DNA from: Erythrobacter sp. NAP1
GTDB lineage: Bacteria; Pseudomonadota; Alphaproteobacteria; Sphingomonadales; Sphingomonadaceae
Direction of reading: 5' to 3'
Length of the DNA stretch: 64,000 nucleotides
Assembly (NCBI RefSeq): GCF_000152865.1
Contig: NZ_CH672390.1
Location: 248,001-312,000, forward strand
Both the position numbers and the translations under genes were made by a program. The notes under the pieces are model-generated. The model was not told the origin of the DNA. It saw nothing but the letters and a program-made list of their open reading frames with translations, and did no database searches. How positions within the stretch are numbered: the first letter of the stretch is position 1; every line of letters begins with the position of its first letter. Positions 46,061 through 55,423 of the stretch are shown here, in pieces.

Positions 46061-47490
46061 TAATCCTCCGGCGAATTCTCGGCAGCGAGGCGTTCGCGCG
46101 CCTCGGCCACGCGCTGCCTTACCTGATCAGGCGCGGTCCCGCCATAGGATGCGCGCGATGCGACCGATGCTTCGATCGAGAGCGCTTTGAACACAGGTTC
46201 GTCGATCCGATCATCGATGCCCTTGAGGTCTTCAAGCGACAATTCCTCGAGGCTACATGCCTTGGTGTCGGCAAGTTTCACGGCCTCTCCCGTGATGTGA
46301 TGCGCTTCGCGGAACGGGATGTCGGCCTCGCGCACCAGCCAGTCGGCAAGGTCGGTCGCGGTTGCGTGGCCTGCCTGTGCCGCGGCGCGCATGCGGTCGG
46401 GCTTGAAGGTGGTCTCGGCAATCATGCCGGTCATCGCCGCAAGGCTGAGGTCGAACAGGCTGGCGGCTTCGAAGACCGGCGGCTTGTCGTTCTGCATGTC
46501 CTTCGAATAGGCGAGTGGCAGGCCCTTCATCGTGATCATGAGCGACGTGCACGCGCCCACGATCCGCCCGGCATGACCACGCACCAGTTCGGCCGCATCG
46601 GGATTGCGCTTTTGCGGCATGATCGAGGAACCGGTCGATAGCTGGTCCGGCAGCGAGGCAAACCCGAAAGGTTGGCTTGCCCAGAGGATCAGCTCTTCGG
46701 CGAGGCGCGAAAGGTGGATGGAGCACTGGCTCGCCGCCATCAGGTAGTCGAGCGCGAAGTCGCGGTCGGAAACTGCGTCGAGCGAATTGCGAGTGGGCGC
46801 GGAAAACTCAAGCGCCGAAGCCGTTGCGCCGCGATCAATCGGAAAGCCTGTACCCGCCAAGGCAGCTGACCCGAGCGGGCATTCATCGAGACGCTCCTGC
46901 GCCGCCGCAAACCGCGCGGTGTCGCGGGTGAGCATCTCGTAATAAGCCATGAGGTGATGGCCCAGCGTCACCGGCTGCGCGGTCTGGAGGTGCGTGAAGC
47001 CGGGCATGATCGTGCCGCAATGCTCGTCTGCACGCTCCACAAGGGCCGACCGCAAGGCTCCCAGTGCCGCAATCGCGCGGGCATTGGCAGCGCGCACCCA
47101 CAGCTTGAAATCGGTCGCGACCTGGTCGTTGCGGCTGCGCGCGGTGTGGAGGCGCCCTGCGACAGGACCGACAAGGTCAGTGAGCCGCGCTTCGACCGTC
47201 ATGTGAATGTCTTCAAGGTCCCAGTCCTCGGGAACGCCGTCGCGCTCATACTCCGCTGCGATCTCGTGCAGACCCTTGGTGATGGTCTCGGCATCCTCGG
47301 CGCTGACGATACCTTGCGCCCCCAGCATCGCCACATGCGCCTTCGATGCGCGGATATCTTCGCGCCATAGCGCCTTGTCGAACGGGATCGAGGCATTGAT
47401 TTCGCGCATGATCGCGCTAGGCCCTTCAGCGAACCGGCCGCCCCACATCGTGTTGGTGGCGGTGTCAGGCTTGGATGGAGTGTCGCTCAT
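46060..47490 (-). CDS. argH: Argininosuccinate lyase
   Basis: Fumarase/aspartase superfamily enzyme that splits argininosuccinate into arginine and fumarate. It has 476 residues. The N-terminal [10 protein letters not shown] is diagnostic, along with [24 protein letters not shown] and the mobile catalytic loop [12 protein letters not shown]. The chosen ATG (14 residues before MWGGRF) overlaps the start codon of the divergent TlpA-like gene, so the 5' leader of each lies in the other's coding region. The ribosome site is weak. Confidence 0.96.
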   Translation of the reverse strand: MSDTPSKPDTATNTMWGGRFAEGPSAIMREINASIPFDKALWREDIRASKAHVAMLGAQGIVSAEDAETITKGLHEIAAEYERDGVPEDWDLEDIHMTVEARLTDLVGPVAGRLHTARSRNDQVATDFKLWVRAANARAIAALGALRSALVERADEHCGTIMPGFTHLQTAQPVTLGHHLMAYYEMLTRDTARFAAAQERLDECPLGSAALAGTGFPIDRGATASALEFSAPTRNSLDAVSDRDFALDYLMAASQCSIHLSRLAEELILWASQPFGFASLPDQLSTGSSIMPQKRNPDAAELVRGHAGRIVGACTSLMITMKGLPLAYSKDMQNDKPPVFEAASLFDLSLAAMTGMIAETTFKPDRMRAAAQAGHATATDLADWLVREADIPFREAHHITGEAVKLADTKACSLEELSLEDLKGIDDRIDEPVFKALSIEASVASRASYGGTAPDQVRQRVAEARERLAAENSPED

Positions 47491-48094
47491 GATCCGTTCG
47501 ATTGCATTGGTGCTGCCAGCCGCGCTGGCCCTGGCGGCCTGCGATAGTGGGGCCGGGGAGCCTGCGCAAGAAAGCGCTGCTAATGCCGGGGCAAGCGAGG
47601 CTCCTCCTCCGCCGCCACAACTTCCGGGACAGGTGGTGCGAGCGTTCGCTGGCACCGAGCTTCCGCCGCTGACTTTCAACGACCCTGAAGGCAACACGCT
47701 GAACCTCGGCGAACTCGACAGCCCCGTGCTGGTGAACTTGTGGGCGACGTGGTGCGCGCCATGCGTGATCGAGATGCCGGCGCTCGACAATCTGGCGGGC
47801 GAGCTTGAGGGCGATCTCAAAGTGCTCACGATCAGCCAGGACGTGCGCGGTGCAGAGGTCGTGCAACCGTTCTTTGCAGCGCGCGATTTCCAGTACCTGG
47901 AACAATGGCTCGACCCCGAAAACGAGCTGGCGCTCGCATTCAGCGATGGCGGGCTGCTGCCGGTGACGATCCTCTTCGATGCCGAGGGCAAGGAGATCCT
48001 GCGCGTGGCAGGCGGCTATGAGTGGGACAGCGAGGAAGCGATCGCGCGTGTGAGCGAGGCTTTGGTCGAAGCTGAGGGGGTTGGGGGAGCGTAG
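47489..48094 (+). CDS. TlpA/ResA-like thioredoxin-fold lipoprotein
   Basis: A 201-residue envelope thiol-disulphide oxidoreductase. The N-terminus is a lipoprotein signal with lipobox LALAAC (Cys18) and a Pro/Ala-rich linker. The thioredoxin fold follows with active site WCAPC (residues 88-92) and the cis-Pro region [11 protein letters not shown]. It probably keeps periplasmic cysteines reduced, for instance in cytochrome c maturation. GGAG precedes the ATG, which overlaps the argH start head to head. Confidence 0.93.
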   Translation: MIRSIALVLPAALALAACDSGAGEPAQESAANAGASEAPPPPPQLPGQVVRAFAGTELPPLTFNDPEGNTLNLGELDSPVLVNLWATWCAPCVIEMPALDNLAGELEGDLKVLTISQDVRGAEVVQPFFAARDFQYLEQWLDPENELALAFSDGGLLPVTILFDAEGKEILRVAGGYEWDSEEAIARVSEALVEAEGVGGA

Positions 48095-48166
48095 TCCCTC
48101 CCGCGCTTGCGCTTGGGAGATTTTCGGCCGCGAATGTCCCACGGACATGCACGAGTCTCGAAAATC
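48095..48166. terminator. Hairpin cluster between the TlpA-like gene and tRNA-Val
   Basis: CTCCC...GGGAG followed by ATTTT is a weak intrinsic-terminator shape for the TlpA-like gene. It runs into a nested structure: GATTTTCG (48119-48126) pairs with CGAAAATC (48159-48166), enclosing ATGTCC-CAC-GGACAT (48134-48148). The outer arm ends at the tRNA 3' end and may terminate or process the tRNA transcript. Confidence 0.5.
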
Positions 48167-48242
48167 TGGTGGGCGATGACAGGCTCGAACTGCCGACCCT
48201 CTCGGTGTAAACGAGATGCTCTACCAACTGAGCTAATCGCCC
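48167..48242 (-). tRNA. tRNA-Val (anticodon TAC)
   Basis: Full cloverleaf on the minus strand: acceptor GGGCGAT/ATCGCCC, D-arm GCTC/GAGC, anticodon arm TCTCG-TTTACAC-CGAGA, T-arm GGCAG-TTCGAGC-CTGTC, discriminator A and encoded CCA. Confidence 0.96.
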
Positions 48243-48308
48243 CAGAGACTTGGGAAGCGCGCAGATAGGCTCGAAGCCTTGCGCGGTCAAGTCACCCTTT
48301 GCGCGAAA

Positions 48309-49643
48309 TCACGCTGCCCACGGTCCAGTGATCGCCACCGTGCGCGTGGGACCATATGCGTTAACGAAGAACCATTTGCCGTCAGGCGAGAAACACCCCC
48401 CTGCAAGCTCAGTCTGCATGTTGAGTTTGGCAAAGTCGTAAGGGCGACCATCGGGCGTGATGCCGCGAATGTGGTTGTCGACGACTTGCGTATACTGGTC
48501 CTCGCACACCATCAGGTGGCCATTGGGGCCGACGGTTAGGTTGTCGCCGTAATTGAGTTGCTCCTCGCTTTCGCTCTCGAAGAACAGCTCGAAGCGGTCC
48601 GGGCCGTTGCCGCGACCGGGCACAAGGCGGAAGATCTGACCGAGTTTCTTCGCGCCGCCACTGGTCGAGCAGATGTAGAGATCGTCAACGCCCATATGGA
48701 TGCCTTCGCCGCGCGCGATCAGGGCTGCGCCGTCTGCAGCTGCGCGGGTGCGCAGGTCGTCCTGCGGGGCTTCGACATTGTCGAGATCGACCCAGCTGAC
48801 GTTGAATGCACGGGCAAGCGGCATAGTGGCCGCATCCCAATTTCGCGTGTCTGCCGGGCCATCTATCACCATGGCTTGCAACCTTCCGCCCTCGATGAGC
48901 TTGCCAGGGGTGTTCGGGATGAAGCGGTAGAGCACGCCGTCGTCGCGGTCTTCCGTCAGGTACACGTATCCAGTCACCGGATCGACGCAGGCGGCTTCGT
49001 GATTGAAGCGGCCCATGGCGCGCAAGGGCACGGGGTCGACTAACCCGGTGGCATTGCCCGGAACCTCAAAGACCCAGCCGTGATTGACCGCGAGACCGTC
49101 GCCATAGCGCTGTCCGGGTCCGGTTGGCGCTTCCTCGCAGGTAAGCCAGCTACCCCACGGAGTCACACCGCCCGAGCAGTTGCGAATCGTGCCGCCAAGC
49201 GTGCGGAACTGGCGTTTCACCTCGAGCGTCTCGACATCAAGGACAATGTTTGTCGTGCCTCCCGGAACGATCTCGCCATTTCGCGTGCCGAAACCCTTCG
49301 CGATTGTTCCCCCGGCATCGTCGGTCGGAATCAGTTCGTGATTGCGGACGAGAACGATCTCGCCATTGCCAAGATCAAGACAGCCCATGCCATCGGCCTT
49401 GTCGGGTACGGTGCCGCCATCGCTCATCGCATCGCCAAGGCTCGATAGCAGGCGATAGGAGAAGCCTTCCGGAAGATCGAGCATCCCAGCAGGATCGGGC
49501 CGCAAGGGGCCGTACCCTGAAAACGTTGTCGATGCCGATGCGAGCGGCGCTCCGCGCGTCACGCATCCGCTCGCGATCAACGCGGAAAACGCGGCGGTCG
49601 TGGCACCAAGGAACTGGCGGCGATTGGGATTTGCGAACGGCAT
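48309..49643 (-). CDS. PhoX-like DUF839 protein with Tat signal
   Basis: A 444-residue exported beta-propeller protein of the DUF839/PhoX alkaline-phosphatase-like family. The N-terminus NRRQFLGATTAAFSALIASGC is a Tat signal and also carries a Cys in lipobox-like context. Family features include NHELIPTDDAG, NCSGGVTPWGSWLTCEEA, GRFNHEAACVDPVTGYVYLTEDR and DDLYICSTSGG. PhoX enzymes use Fe/Ca clusters, but I cannot confirm every ligand, so phosphatase activity is not assured. The start at 49643 has GAGG upstream; 49652 is an alternative. Confidence 0.87.
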   Translation of the reverse strand: MPFANPNRRQFLGATTAAFSALIASGCVTRGAPLASASTTFSGYGPLRPDPAGMLDLPEGFSYRLLSSLGDAMSDGGTVPDKADGMGCLDLGNGEIVLVRNHELIPTDDAGGTIAKGFGTRNGEIVPGGTTNIVLDVETLEVKRQFRTLGGTIRNCSGGVTPWGSWLTCEEAPTGPGQRYGDGLAVNHGWVFEVPGNATGLVDPVPLRAMGRFNHEAACVDPVTGYVYLTEDRDDGVLYRFIPNTPGKLIEGGRLQAMVIDGPADTRNWDAATMPLARAFNVSWVDLDNVEAPQDDLRTRAAADGAALIARGEGIHMGVDDLYICSTSGGAKKLGQIFRLVPGRGNGPDRFELFFESESEEQLNYGDNLTVGPNGHLMVCEDQYTQVVDNHIRGITPDGRPYDFAKLNMQTELAGGCFSPDGKWFFVNAYGPTRTVAITGPWAA

Positions 49644-49736
49644 CCTGAACATCCTCGTTAATTCAACGCGGATATCTAGTGTGCCGTGATGAAAGGCAAG
49701 CGACACTCGGGCGCGCCGCTTGCCTTTTGGCCGTGT

Positions 49737-49892
49737 TCAGACCTTTCGGCGCACGAAGGCGATGACCGCAAGGATGAGGAAGACCACGAAAAGCACGTAA
49801 GCGATATTGGTCGCTGCACCGGCAAGACCGCCGAAGCCCAGGATAGCTGCGACGAGCGCGATGATGAGAAATGTAATAGCCCAACCAAGCAT
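49737..49892 (-). CDS. DUF1328 (UPF0391/YtjA-like) small membrane protein
   Basis: A 51-residue hydrophobic protein, easily missed because of size. It starts [20 protein letters not shown], continues [15 protein letters not shown], and ends in a basic RRKV tail. Two transmembrane helices are predicted (about 3-22 and 30-46). A GAAGGGAA ribosome site precedes the ATG. The family is widespread in Proteobacteria and is often stress-induced, but its role is unknown. Confidence 0.92.
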   Translation of the reverse strand: MLGWAITFLIIALVAAILGFGGLAGAATNIAYVLFVVFLILAVIAFVRRKV

Positions 49893-50042
49893 GAAGAATT
49901 CCCTTCAAATCAATGCCGTCCAATATGTTGAAGAGCCAGGTTCGGCTTAAGTTCCAACAATCATCGGTCGGCAGAGGTCAGCGCAGCCATGCTGCGATCC
50001 GGTGCTTGTCCAGAACGCACCTTGGGGGCTAGTGCGGAGGTG

Positions 50043-51023
50043 ATGACGAACACTAGAATCCTTGTCCTCGGGACCGGAGGTACAATTGCAGGTATCGCTG
50101 GCGACGCGATGCGGCACGACTATCAGCCCGGGCAGATCGGGATTGACGAATGGCTTGAGGATGCGGGGCGCTATACTCTCGATGTCGATTTTGTCGGTCG
50201 CCAGATCGCCAATGTCGGGTCTGAGAACATGGGGCCTCAGATATGGAAGGTTCTTCACGAAGTGATCTGCGAGGCGATGGAGGATGACGCGCTCGACGGG
50301 ATCATCGTCACCCACGGAACCGATACCGCTGAGGAAACCGCCTTTCTGCTCGATCTGACGCTGCCATTGACGAAGCCAGTTGTACTGGTCGGAGCGATGC
50401 GACCTGCGGATGCGGTGGGCAGCGACGGGATGCGCAATTTCGTGAATGCCGTGCGCGTGGCGAGTGCCGAGAGCTCGAAAGGACGCGGCGTGCTGCTGGT
50501 CATGGGTGATCGTGTGCTGGCGGCACGCGATGCGCGAAAGGTGCGCACCCGCGGCACCGACGATGCGTTTCGCGGCTTCCCGCGCGGATCTGTTGCGATC
50601 GTGACGCCAAGCGCGCTCGAATGGTTCGGCAATCCTTGGAGGGACGATCCTAGCCCACGTTTCGCGTTTCCAAGCGAGTTTCCTGAAGTGCCGATCCTCT
50701 ACGCCGCTGGAGGGATCAGGCCGAGCATGGCAGGGCGCCTGCTTGAAGACGCGCAAGGGGTGGTCGTCGCCGGAGTGGGTGAGGGCAACATGCCCGAAGC
50801 GGTGCGCGCCATGCTGGCAAAGCGTGCCGCTAATGGTCTTCTGGTCATCCGCGCGAGCCGGGTCGACGAAGGTCTGGTCGACCGCGAGCCAGAGGACGAT
50901 GCGAACCGCTTCGTCGCCTCACGCGCGCTCAACCCGCAGAAGTCGCGGATACTGGCGATGGTTCTGCTGGCAAATGGCGTCACCGATCCTGCAAAAGTTC
51001 AGGCGGTGTTCGACCGGCCTTGA
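50043..51023 (+). CDS. Asparaginase family protein
   Basis: A 326-residue type I/II L-asparaginase homologue that hydrolyses asparagine to aspartate and ammonia. Both catalytic motifs are present: LGTGGTIAG near the N-terminus (Thr14) and HGTDTAEETAFLLDL; VGAMRPADAVGSDG supplies the catalytic Lys/Asp region in altered form. There is no signal peptide from the chosen ATG, so it is probably cytoplasmic. GGAGG lies only two bases before this ATG, so a slightly different start is possible. Confidence 0.92.
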   Translation: MTNTRILVLGTGGTIAGIAGDAMRHDYQPGQIGIDEWLEDAGRYTLDVDFVGRQIANVGSENMGPQIWKVLHEVICEAMEDDALDGIIVTHGTDTAEETAFLLDLTLPLTKPVVLVGAMRPADAVGSDGMRNFVNAVRVASAESSKGRGVLLVMGDRVLAARDARKVRTRGTDDAFRGFPRGSVAIVTPSALEWFGNPWRDDPSPRFAFPSEFPEVPILYAAGGIRPSMAGRLLEDAQGVVVAGVGEGNMPEAVRAMLAKRAANGLLVIRASRVDEGLVDREPEDDANRFVASRALNPQKSRILAMVLLANGVTDPAKVQAVFDRP

Positions 51024-51069
51024 TGTAGGCTCGCCGGGTCCCCGCGCATGGCGAGGACCGAGCGCACCA

Positions 51070-52185
51070 TTAGCCCCAAGGCGTGACGAGATACTTCTCG
51101 CCGGTTTTCATCTGGCGATAGTCGAGGATCGCGTCCTTGGTCAGCATCCCTTCCAGATCGACCTTTGCCTTGTAGCTCGAGGCAAAGGTGGTCGTGAGGT
51201 TTTGCTGCACGCGAGTGCGCATCTTGACCACGGTTTCCATGCCCGCCTTGGCGAGGAAGGGCGTGAGCAGCCAACCCGAAACGGTCCATTGCAGGCCATA
51301 GGACGGCGTAAGGATGGTCGGGTTCTGGAGGTCCAGACGCCCGTACATGTACATCTTCTTGTCCTGGTTCGAACCGTAGCGCGAATATTCGTCCATCTGT
51401 GAAGCCGCGACCTGCTCCATGGCTTTAAGCACATGATCGGTGTTCTGCCCGCCGCCGATCGGATCGAAGCCGAGGAACGCGCCGGTCGCTTTGATCCCTT
51501 CGCGCAGCTGCTTCATGTAATCGTCGTCCGACGAGTTCACGACATATTCCGCGCCTTGCGATTTCAGCAGGTCGACATGCTCCTGACGGCGCACGATGTT
51601 GACGAGCTTCATGCCGTCTTCCTGGCAGATCTTGTTGAGCATCTGGCCAAGGTTCGACGCCGCCGCGAGGTGGATGATTGCGTCATGGCCTTCCATCTTG
51701 GCGGTCTCGACAAAGCCGAGCGCGGTCATCGGGTTGACGAAGCTCGATGCGCCGACTTCCGACGAATGCTCGCCCAGCGGCAGGCACATCATTGCATCGG
51801 CGATGGCGTACTGGCTGAAAGCGTTCCCCGGAACGCAGGCGACGCGCTGGCCCATGAGAGCTTTCGCCATGTCGCTGTCGCCCGTTGCCACGACCGTACC
51901 GGCGCCTTCGTTACCAGCGGGAAGGCGCTGGCCGTGACGGCCACGCTGGCCCGACAGAAAGGGCTCGGGCATGTCGGCGACGACCTTGCCTTCGGAATAC
52001 TCGGCGTTCTCGAAGTCGGCGGCGCTGGTGAGGATCGCTAGGTCCGACGGGTTGATCGGCGCGGCTTCCATCTTGACCAGCACCTGGTTGCCCGTGGGCT
52101 CGGGAAAGCTCTCCTCGCTCACCTCAAGGGTCAGTTTGCCGTCGGCGGTGAGTGTCGTGAAAAGCTGTTTTCCGGTGGTGGTCAT
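51070..52185 (-). CDS. MDR-family NAD(P)-dependent oxidoreductase
   Basis: A 371-residue medium-chain dehydrogenase/reductase. The GroES-like domain (about 15-140) has the substrate motif AAPINPSDLAIL and AGNEGAGTVVATG. The Rossmann domain follows, but the usual nucleotide-binding glycine run is unusual (IIHLAAASNLGQMLNKIC). No structural or catalytic zinc cysteine set is visible, so it resembles quinone oxidoreductase-type MDR proteins. AGGAAA precedes the ATG. The substrate is unknown. Confidence 0.88.
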   Translation of the reverse strand: MTTTGKQLFTTLTADGKLTLEVSEESFPEPTGNQVLVKMEAAPINPSDLAILTSAADFENAEYSEGKVVADMPEPFLSGQRGRHGQRLPAGNEGAGTVVATGDSDMAKALMGQRVACVPGNAFSQYAIADAMMCLPLGEHSSEVGASSFVNPMTALGFVETAKMEGHDAIIHLAAASNLGQMLNKICQEDGMKLVNIVRRQEHVDLLKSQGAEYVVNSSDDDYMKQLREGIKATGAFLGFDPIGGGQNTDHVLKAMEQVAASQMDEYSRYGSNQDKKMYMYGRLDLQNPTILTPSYGLQWTVSGWLLTPFLAKAGMETVVKMRTRVQQNLTTTFASSYKAKVDLEGMLTKDAILDYRQMKTGEKYLVTPWG

Positions 52186-52199
52186 GGGGATTTCCTCTC

Positions 52200-52943
52200 T
52201 CAATCTGGATATGTTGCTTCGACGAAGTAGAGACCTTGCGGCGGCGCGTTAAGTCCTAATTTGCTACGGTCTTTCGCGGCGAGCGCTTCTGCGACCTGTT
52301 CCTCGCGCCAAGAGCCTGCGCCAACCAGCTTGAGGCATCCGACCATCGAGCGCACTTGGTGATGCAGGAAACTGCGAGCGGCAGCGTGAATGTGTATCTC
52401 GTCGCCAACGCGTTCGACATTGAGCTGGTCGAGCGTCTTGACCGGATCCTTTGCCTGACAGTGGACCGAACGAAAGGTGGTGAAGTCATGACGCCCCACC
52501 AGCGCCTGCGCGGCGCGGTGCATGGCCTCGTGGTCAAGATCGTGCGCGACTTGCCATGCGCGGTTCTTCGCGAGTGTCAGCGGCGCGCGGCGGTTGGCGA
52601 TCTTGTAGACGTAGCGCCGACCCACACACGAAAAACGCGCATGCCAGTCCTCGTCCACCACCTCGCAAGCGAGGATTGCGATTGGATCGGGGCGGAGATG
52701 TGCGTTGAGCGCCTCGGACAGGCGAAACGGGTCGATATCCTTCTCGAGATCGACATGGCTGCGCATGCCGAGCGCGTGGACGCCCGTGTCGGTGCGCCCT
52801 GCGCTGTGCAAGGTCGCGTCTTCACCCGTAATCCGGTGCAGCGCCTCTTCGATTGATTGCTGCACGCTTGGCCCATGCTTCTGGCGCTGAAGGCCCTGAA
52901 ACGGAGTGCCGTCGAATTCGATGGTGAGCGCGAAGCGGGTCAA
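52200..52943 (-). CDS. truA: tRNA pseudouridine synthase A
   Basis: Modifies uridines 38-40 in tRNA anticodon stems. It has 247 residues with catalytic Asp52 in GRTDTGVHA and the family's YKIANR and [13 protein letters not shown] motifs. The TTG start is chosen because it gives the standard [14 protein letters not shown]-terminus and overlaps the fmt stop (TTGA), implying coupling with fmt. Confidence 0.96.
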   Translation of the reverse strand: MTRFALTIEFDGTPFQGLQRQKHGPSVQQSIEEALHRITGEDATLHSAGRTDTGVHALGMRSHVDLEKDIDPFRLSEALNAHLRPDPIAILACEVVDEDWHARFSCVGRRYVYKIANRRAPLTLAKNRAWQVAHDLDHEAMHRAAQALVGRHDFTTFRSVHCQAKDPVKTLDQLNVERVGDEIHIHAAARSFLHHQVRSMVGCLKLVGAGSWREEQVAEALAAKDRSKLGLNAPPQGLYFVEATYPD

Positions 52944-53845
52944 GAAAGCACCGTGCCTTGTGCGACGGGGCGCCCGCGCAAGAAATCGTCCCGGTCCATC
53001 GCCGGTTTGCCGGCGCGCTGAAGTCGGTCGGGGCGAATGGCATCCGAGCCGCAAGCCACGCCGAATTGTTCGTCAATCACCGTGCCGGGATGCGCACTGC
53101 CTGCAGTCAGGCTTGCCTGAAGCAGCTTTACCCGTTCGCCTTCAAGCTCAAACCATGCACCGGGGAAGGGGGCGAGGCCGTGAACATGGCGAACGATCTC
53201 GCTCGCTGGTCGAGACCAGTCGATGCGCGCCTCGGCCTTGTCGATCTTGGGAGCGTATGTCGCGAGGCTGTCATCCTGCGGCTGTGCTTCATAGTGAGAG
53301 AAGTTGGCCAACACCTCGACCATCGCGCCCGCACCCAGTTCCGCCAGCTCGGCGGTAAGCTCGCCGGTCGTTTTGTCATTCACCGGAGTGCGCACGATGT
53401 GCAGCATCGGCCCTGTATCGAGGCCCACTTCCATCTGCATGATAGTCACGCCCGTCTCATCGTCGCCCGCCATGATGGCACGGTGGATCGGCGCAGCGCC
53501 GCGCCAGCGCGGCAGGATCGAGGCATGGATGTTTAGGCAACCGTGCACCGGCGCATCGAGGATCGCCTGCGGCAGAATCAGACCGTAGGCAGCCACCACC
53601 GCAACGTCCGCTCCGAGCGCGGCGAACGCCTCTTTCTCCTCGGCAGGCTTGAGTGATTTGGGCGTGCGCACTTGAATGCCCAATTCGTCAGCCTTCGCGT
53701 GAACAGGCGAGGGGCGCAGCTTCTTGCCACGGCCCGAACGGCTCGGCGGCTGCGAATAAACGCAGGCGATCTCGTGCCCCGCCGCATGCAGCGAGCACAG
53801 CGCCGGTACGGCAAAGTCAGGCGTTCCCATAAAGATAATGCGCAT
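52940..53845 (-). CDS. fmt: Methionyl-tRNA formyltransferase
   Basis: Formylates initiator Met-tRNA using 10-formyl-tetrahydrofolate. It has 301 residues. [16 protein letters not shown] begins the protein; the catalytic region contains [16 protein letters not shown] and [11 protein letters not shown], and a C-terminal OB-like domain follows. It forms an operon with truA and is divergent from recR and def; the deformylase thus lies nearby on the opposite strand. Confidence 0.97.
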   Translation of the reverse strand: MRIIFMGTPDFAVPALCSLHAAGHEIACVYSQPPSRSGRGKKLRPSPVHAKADELGIQVRTPKSLKPAEEKEAFAALGADVAVVAAYGLILPQAILDAPVHGCLNIHASILPRWRGAAPIHRAIMAGDDETGVTIMQMEVGLDTGPMLHIVRTPVNDKTTGELTAELAELGAGAMVEVLANFSHYEAQPQDDSLATYAPKIDKAEARIDWSRPASEIVRHVHGLAPFPGAWFELEGERVKLLQASLTAGSAHPGTVIDEQFGVACGSDAIRPDRLQRAGKPAMDRDDFLRGRPVAQGTVLS

Positions 53846-53898
53846 AAGCCTCGCTCTCGCGCTTTGTGATTAACGCGCCAGCCCCTATCTCTCCCCCC

Positions 53899-54495
53899 AT
53901 GGCATCGCAAGAGATCGAGGCGCTTTCCTCCGCGCTCGCCCGGTTGCCGGGTCTTGGCCCTCGCTCAGCGAGGCGCGCGGTGTTGTGGCTGGTCAAAAAC
54001 CGCGAGCAAGCACTGCCGGCCTTGCTTGAGGCGCTCGATGCCGTCTCGGAAACGCTGGTTGAATGCCAGATTTGCGGCAATGTCGACACCAGCGATCCTT
54101 GCGGGATCTGCGCCGATCCACGCCGCGATCCCAAGAGTTTGTGCGTCGTAGAGGACGTCGCTGATGTCTGGGCTCTCGACCGAGCGCGCCTCTTTCAGGG
54201 TCGCTATCACGTTCTAGGCGGCAAACTCTCCGCACTCGACGGCATCGGTCCAGATGACCTAAATATCGCGAGCCTGATGGAACGCGCTGCAAACGGCGAA
54301 GTCGAGGAGGTCGTCCTCGCCATGAACGCAACGCTCGAAGGCCAGACCACTGCGCACTACCTCGCAGAGCGTCTAGATGAACATAAGTTACGGATAACAC
54401 AGCTAGCTCATGGCTTGCCAGTCGGGGGAGAACTCGACTATCTGGACGAGGGGACACTTGCTCAAGCATTGAGGGCAAGACGGCCGGTGGGGTAG
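53899..54495 (+). CDS. recR: Recombination mediator protein RecR
   Basis: RecFOR-pathway protein that loads RecA on gapped DNA. It has 198 residues: helix-hairpin-helix [19 protein letters not shown], a four-cysteine zinc finger [16 protein letters not shown] and a Toprim domain ([26 protein letters not shown]). The ATG giving [10 protein letters not shown] is preferred over a GTG 33 nt upstream. The small zinc-ribbon gene follows after 2 nt. Confidence 0.96.
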   Translation: MASQEIEALSSALARLPGLGPRSARRAVLWLVKNREQALPALLEALDAVSETLVECQICGNVDTSDPCGICADPRRDPKSLCVVEDVADVWALDRARLFQGRYHVLGGKLSALDGIGPDDLNIASLMERAANGEVEEVVLAMNATLEGQTTAHYLAERLDEHKLRITQLAHGLPVGGELDYLDEGTLAQALRARRPVG

Positions 54496-54497
54496 TA

Positions 54498-54707
54498 ATG
54501 GTGCGGCGAATTCTTGCTAAATTTCTCGGCGGCGGCGCCGATTCTGAAACTGCGACATGGAGCGCGAAGTGTCCGAAATGCGGGCATGAGCAAGACCTCA
54601 GCGATAGGGGTGGTATTCGCTATGCCTCGCGCGGTCGCAAGCGAATCCTGCGAAACTGCGGCTCTTGTGGTAAACGCACGATGTTAACGGTCAGCCGATC
54701 ACGCTGA
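54498..54707 (+). CDS. Small zinc-ribbon protein
   Basis: A 69-residue basic protein with two CxxC pairs, CPKC (about 25-28) and CGSC (about 54-57), forming a predicted zinc ribbon, and an Arg-rich stretch between (YASRGRKRILRN). The start is 2 nt after the recR stop, so it is in the recR operon. No family is recognised; a nucleic-acid-binding or RNA-polymerase-associated role is conceivable. Confidence 0.75.
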   Translation: MVRRILAKFLGGGADSETATWSAKCPKCGHEQDLSDRGGIRYASRGRKRILRNCGSCGKRTMLTVSRSR

Positions 54708-54756
54708 TCGAAGTGTTGCGCTTGCAGCATGGCGACCCCGCGACTATTTTAGCGCC

Positions 54757-55329
54757 ATGGCTATTCGTGAAATCCTGGAAGTGCCGGACCCCCGGCTCAA
54801 AGTCGTGTCCGAACCTGTCCGTGAGGACGAGTTCAATGACGAGCTCAAGCAGCTCGCCGAGGACATGTTCGAAACGATGTATGACGCACCCGGCATTGGC
54901 CTTGCGGCGATCCAGGTCGGCGTGCCCAAGCGCCTGCTTGTCATCGACCTGCAGCCCGATGACCCCGATGCGGAGCCCGTCGAATGCGAGCATGATGGCC
55001 ACAAGCACACGCACCCGGCGACCAAGAAGGAACCGCGGGTTTTCGTAAACCCGGTGATCCTCGATCCGGCGGACGAGCTTTCGACGTACAACGAAGGCTG
55101 CCTTTCGGTACCTGAGATCTACGCCGATGTGGATCGTCCGGCGACCTGCACGGTCAAATATCAGGATCTTGATGGCAACCATCACGAGGAACAGCTCGAA
55201 GGGCTGCTCGCGACCTGCCTCCAGCACGAGATGGATCACCTCGAAGGCATCCTGTTTATCGACCACCTCTCGCGCCTCAAGCGCAACATGGCGCTCAAGA
55301 AGCTGAAGAAGCTGCGTCAGGCGGCTTAG
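54757..55329 (+). CDS. def: Peptide deformylase with His-rich insert
   Basis: Metalloenzyme that removes the N-formyl group from new proteins. The three motifs are GIGLAAIQVG, EGCLSVP (metal Cys) and QHEMDHLEG (two metal His and catalytic Glu). The 190-residue length is slightly long because of an insert at about 74-92 (VECEHDGHKHTHPATKKEP) before the RVFVNPVI strand. Position near fmt and the N-terminal MAIREILEVPDPRLK are typical. Confidence 0.96.
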   Translation: MAIREILEVPDPRLKVVSEPVREDEFNDELKQLAEDMFETMYDAPGIGLAAIQVGVPKRLLVIDLQPDDPDAEPVECEHDGHKHTHPATKKEPRVFVNPVILDPADELSTYNEGCLSVPEIYADVDRPATCTVKYQDLDGNHHEEQLEGLLATCLQHEMDHLEGILFIDHLSRLKRNMALKKLKKLRQAA

Positions 55330-55337
55330 TTGTTCAA

Positions 55338-55419
55338 CGCGCCCGCATTTGCGGGCGCGTCCTCGCTCGACGCGCAGCAAAGCGACGCCCGCTATGGGCG
55401 GGCGGTCGCAGATGCGGTC
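55338..55419. repeat. 82-bp multi-hairpin dispersed repeat, copy 2
   Basis: Same length and layout as the element at 26274-26355: stem CGCGCCCGC/GCGGGCGCG with loop ATTT, then the CGCAGCAAAGC segment, the CGCCCGC/GCGGGCG hairpin and a closing GCGGTC. It lies between convergent def and the Csp-like gene. Confidence 0.8.
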
Positions 55420-55423
55420 TGGT

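Noticed and set aside
49893-49960. EcfG-type general stress promoter ahead of the DUF1328 gene
   Set aside because: A GGAAC -35-like element is present on the minus strand, but the sequence at the right distance (CTTC) does not match the -10 consensus CGTT.
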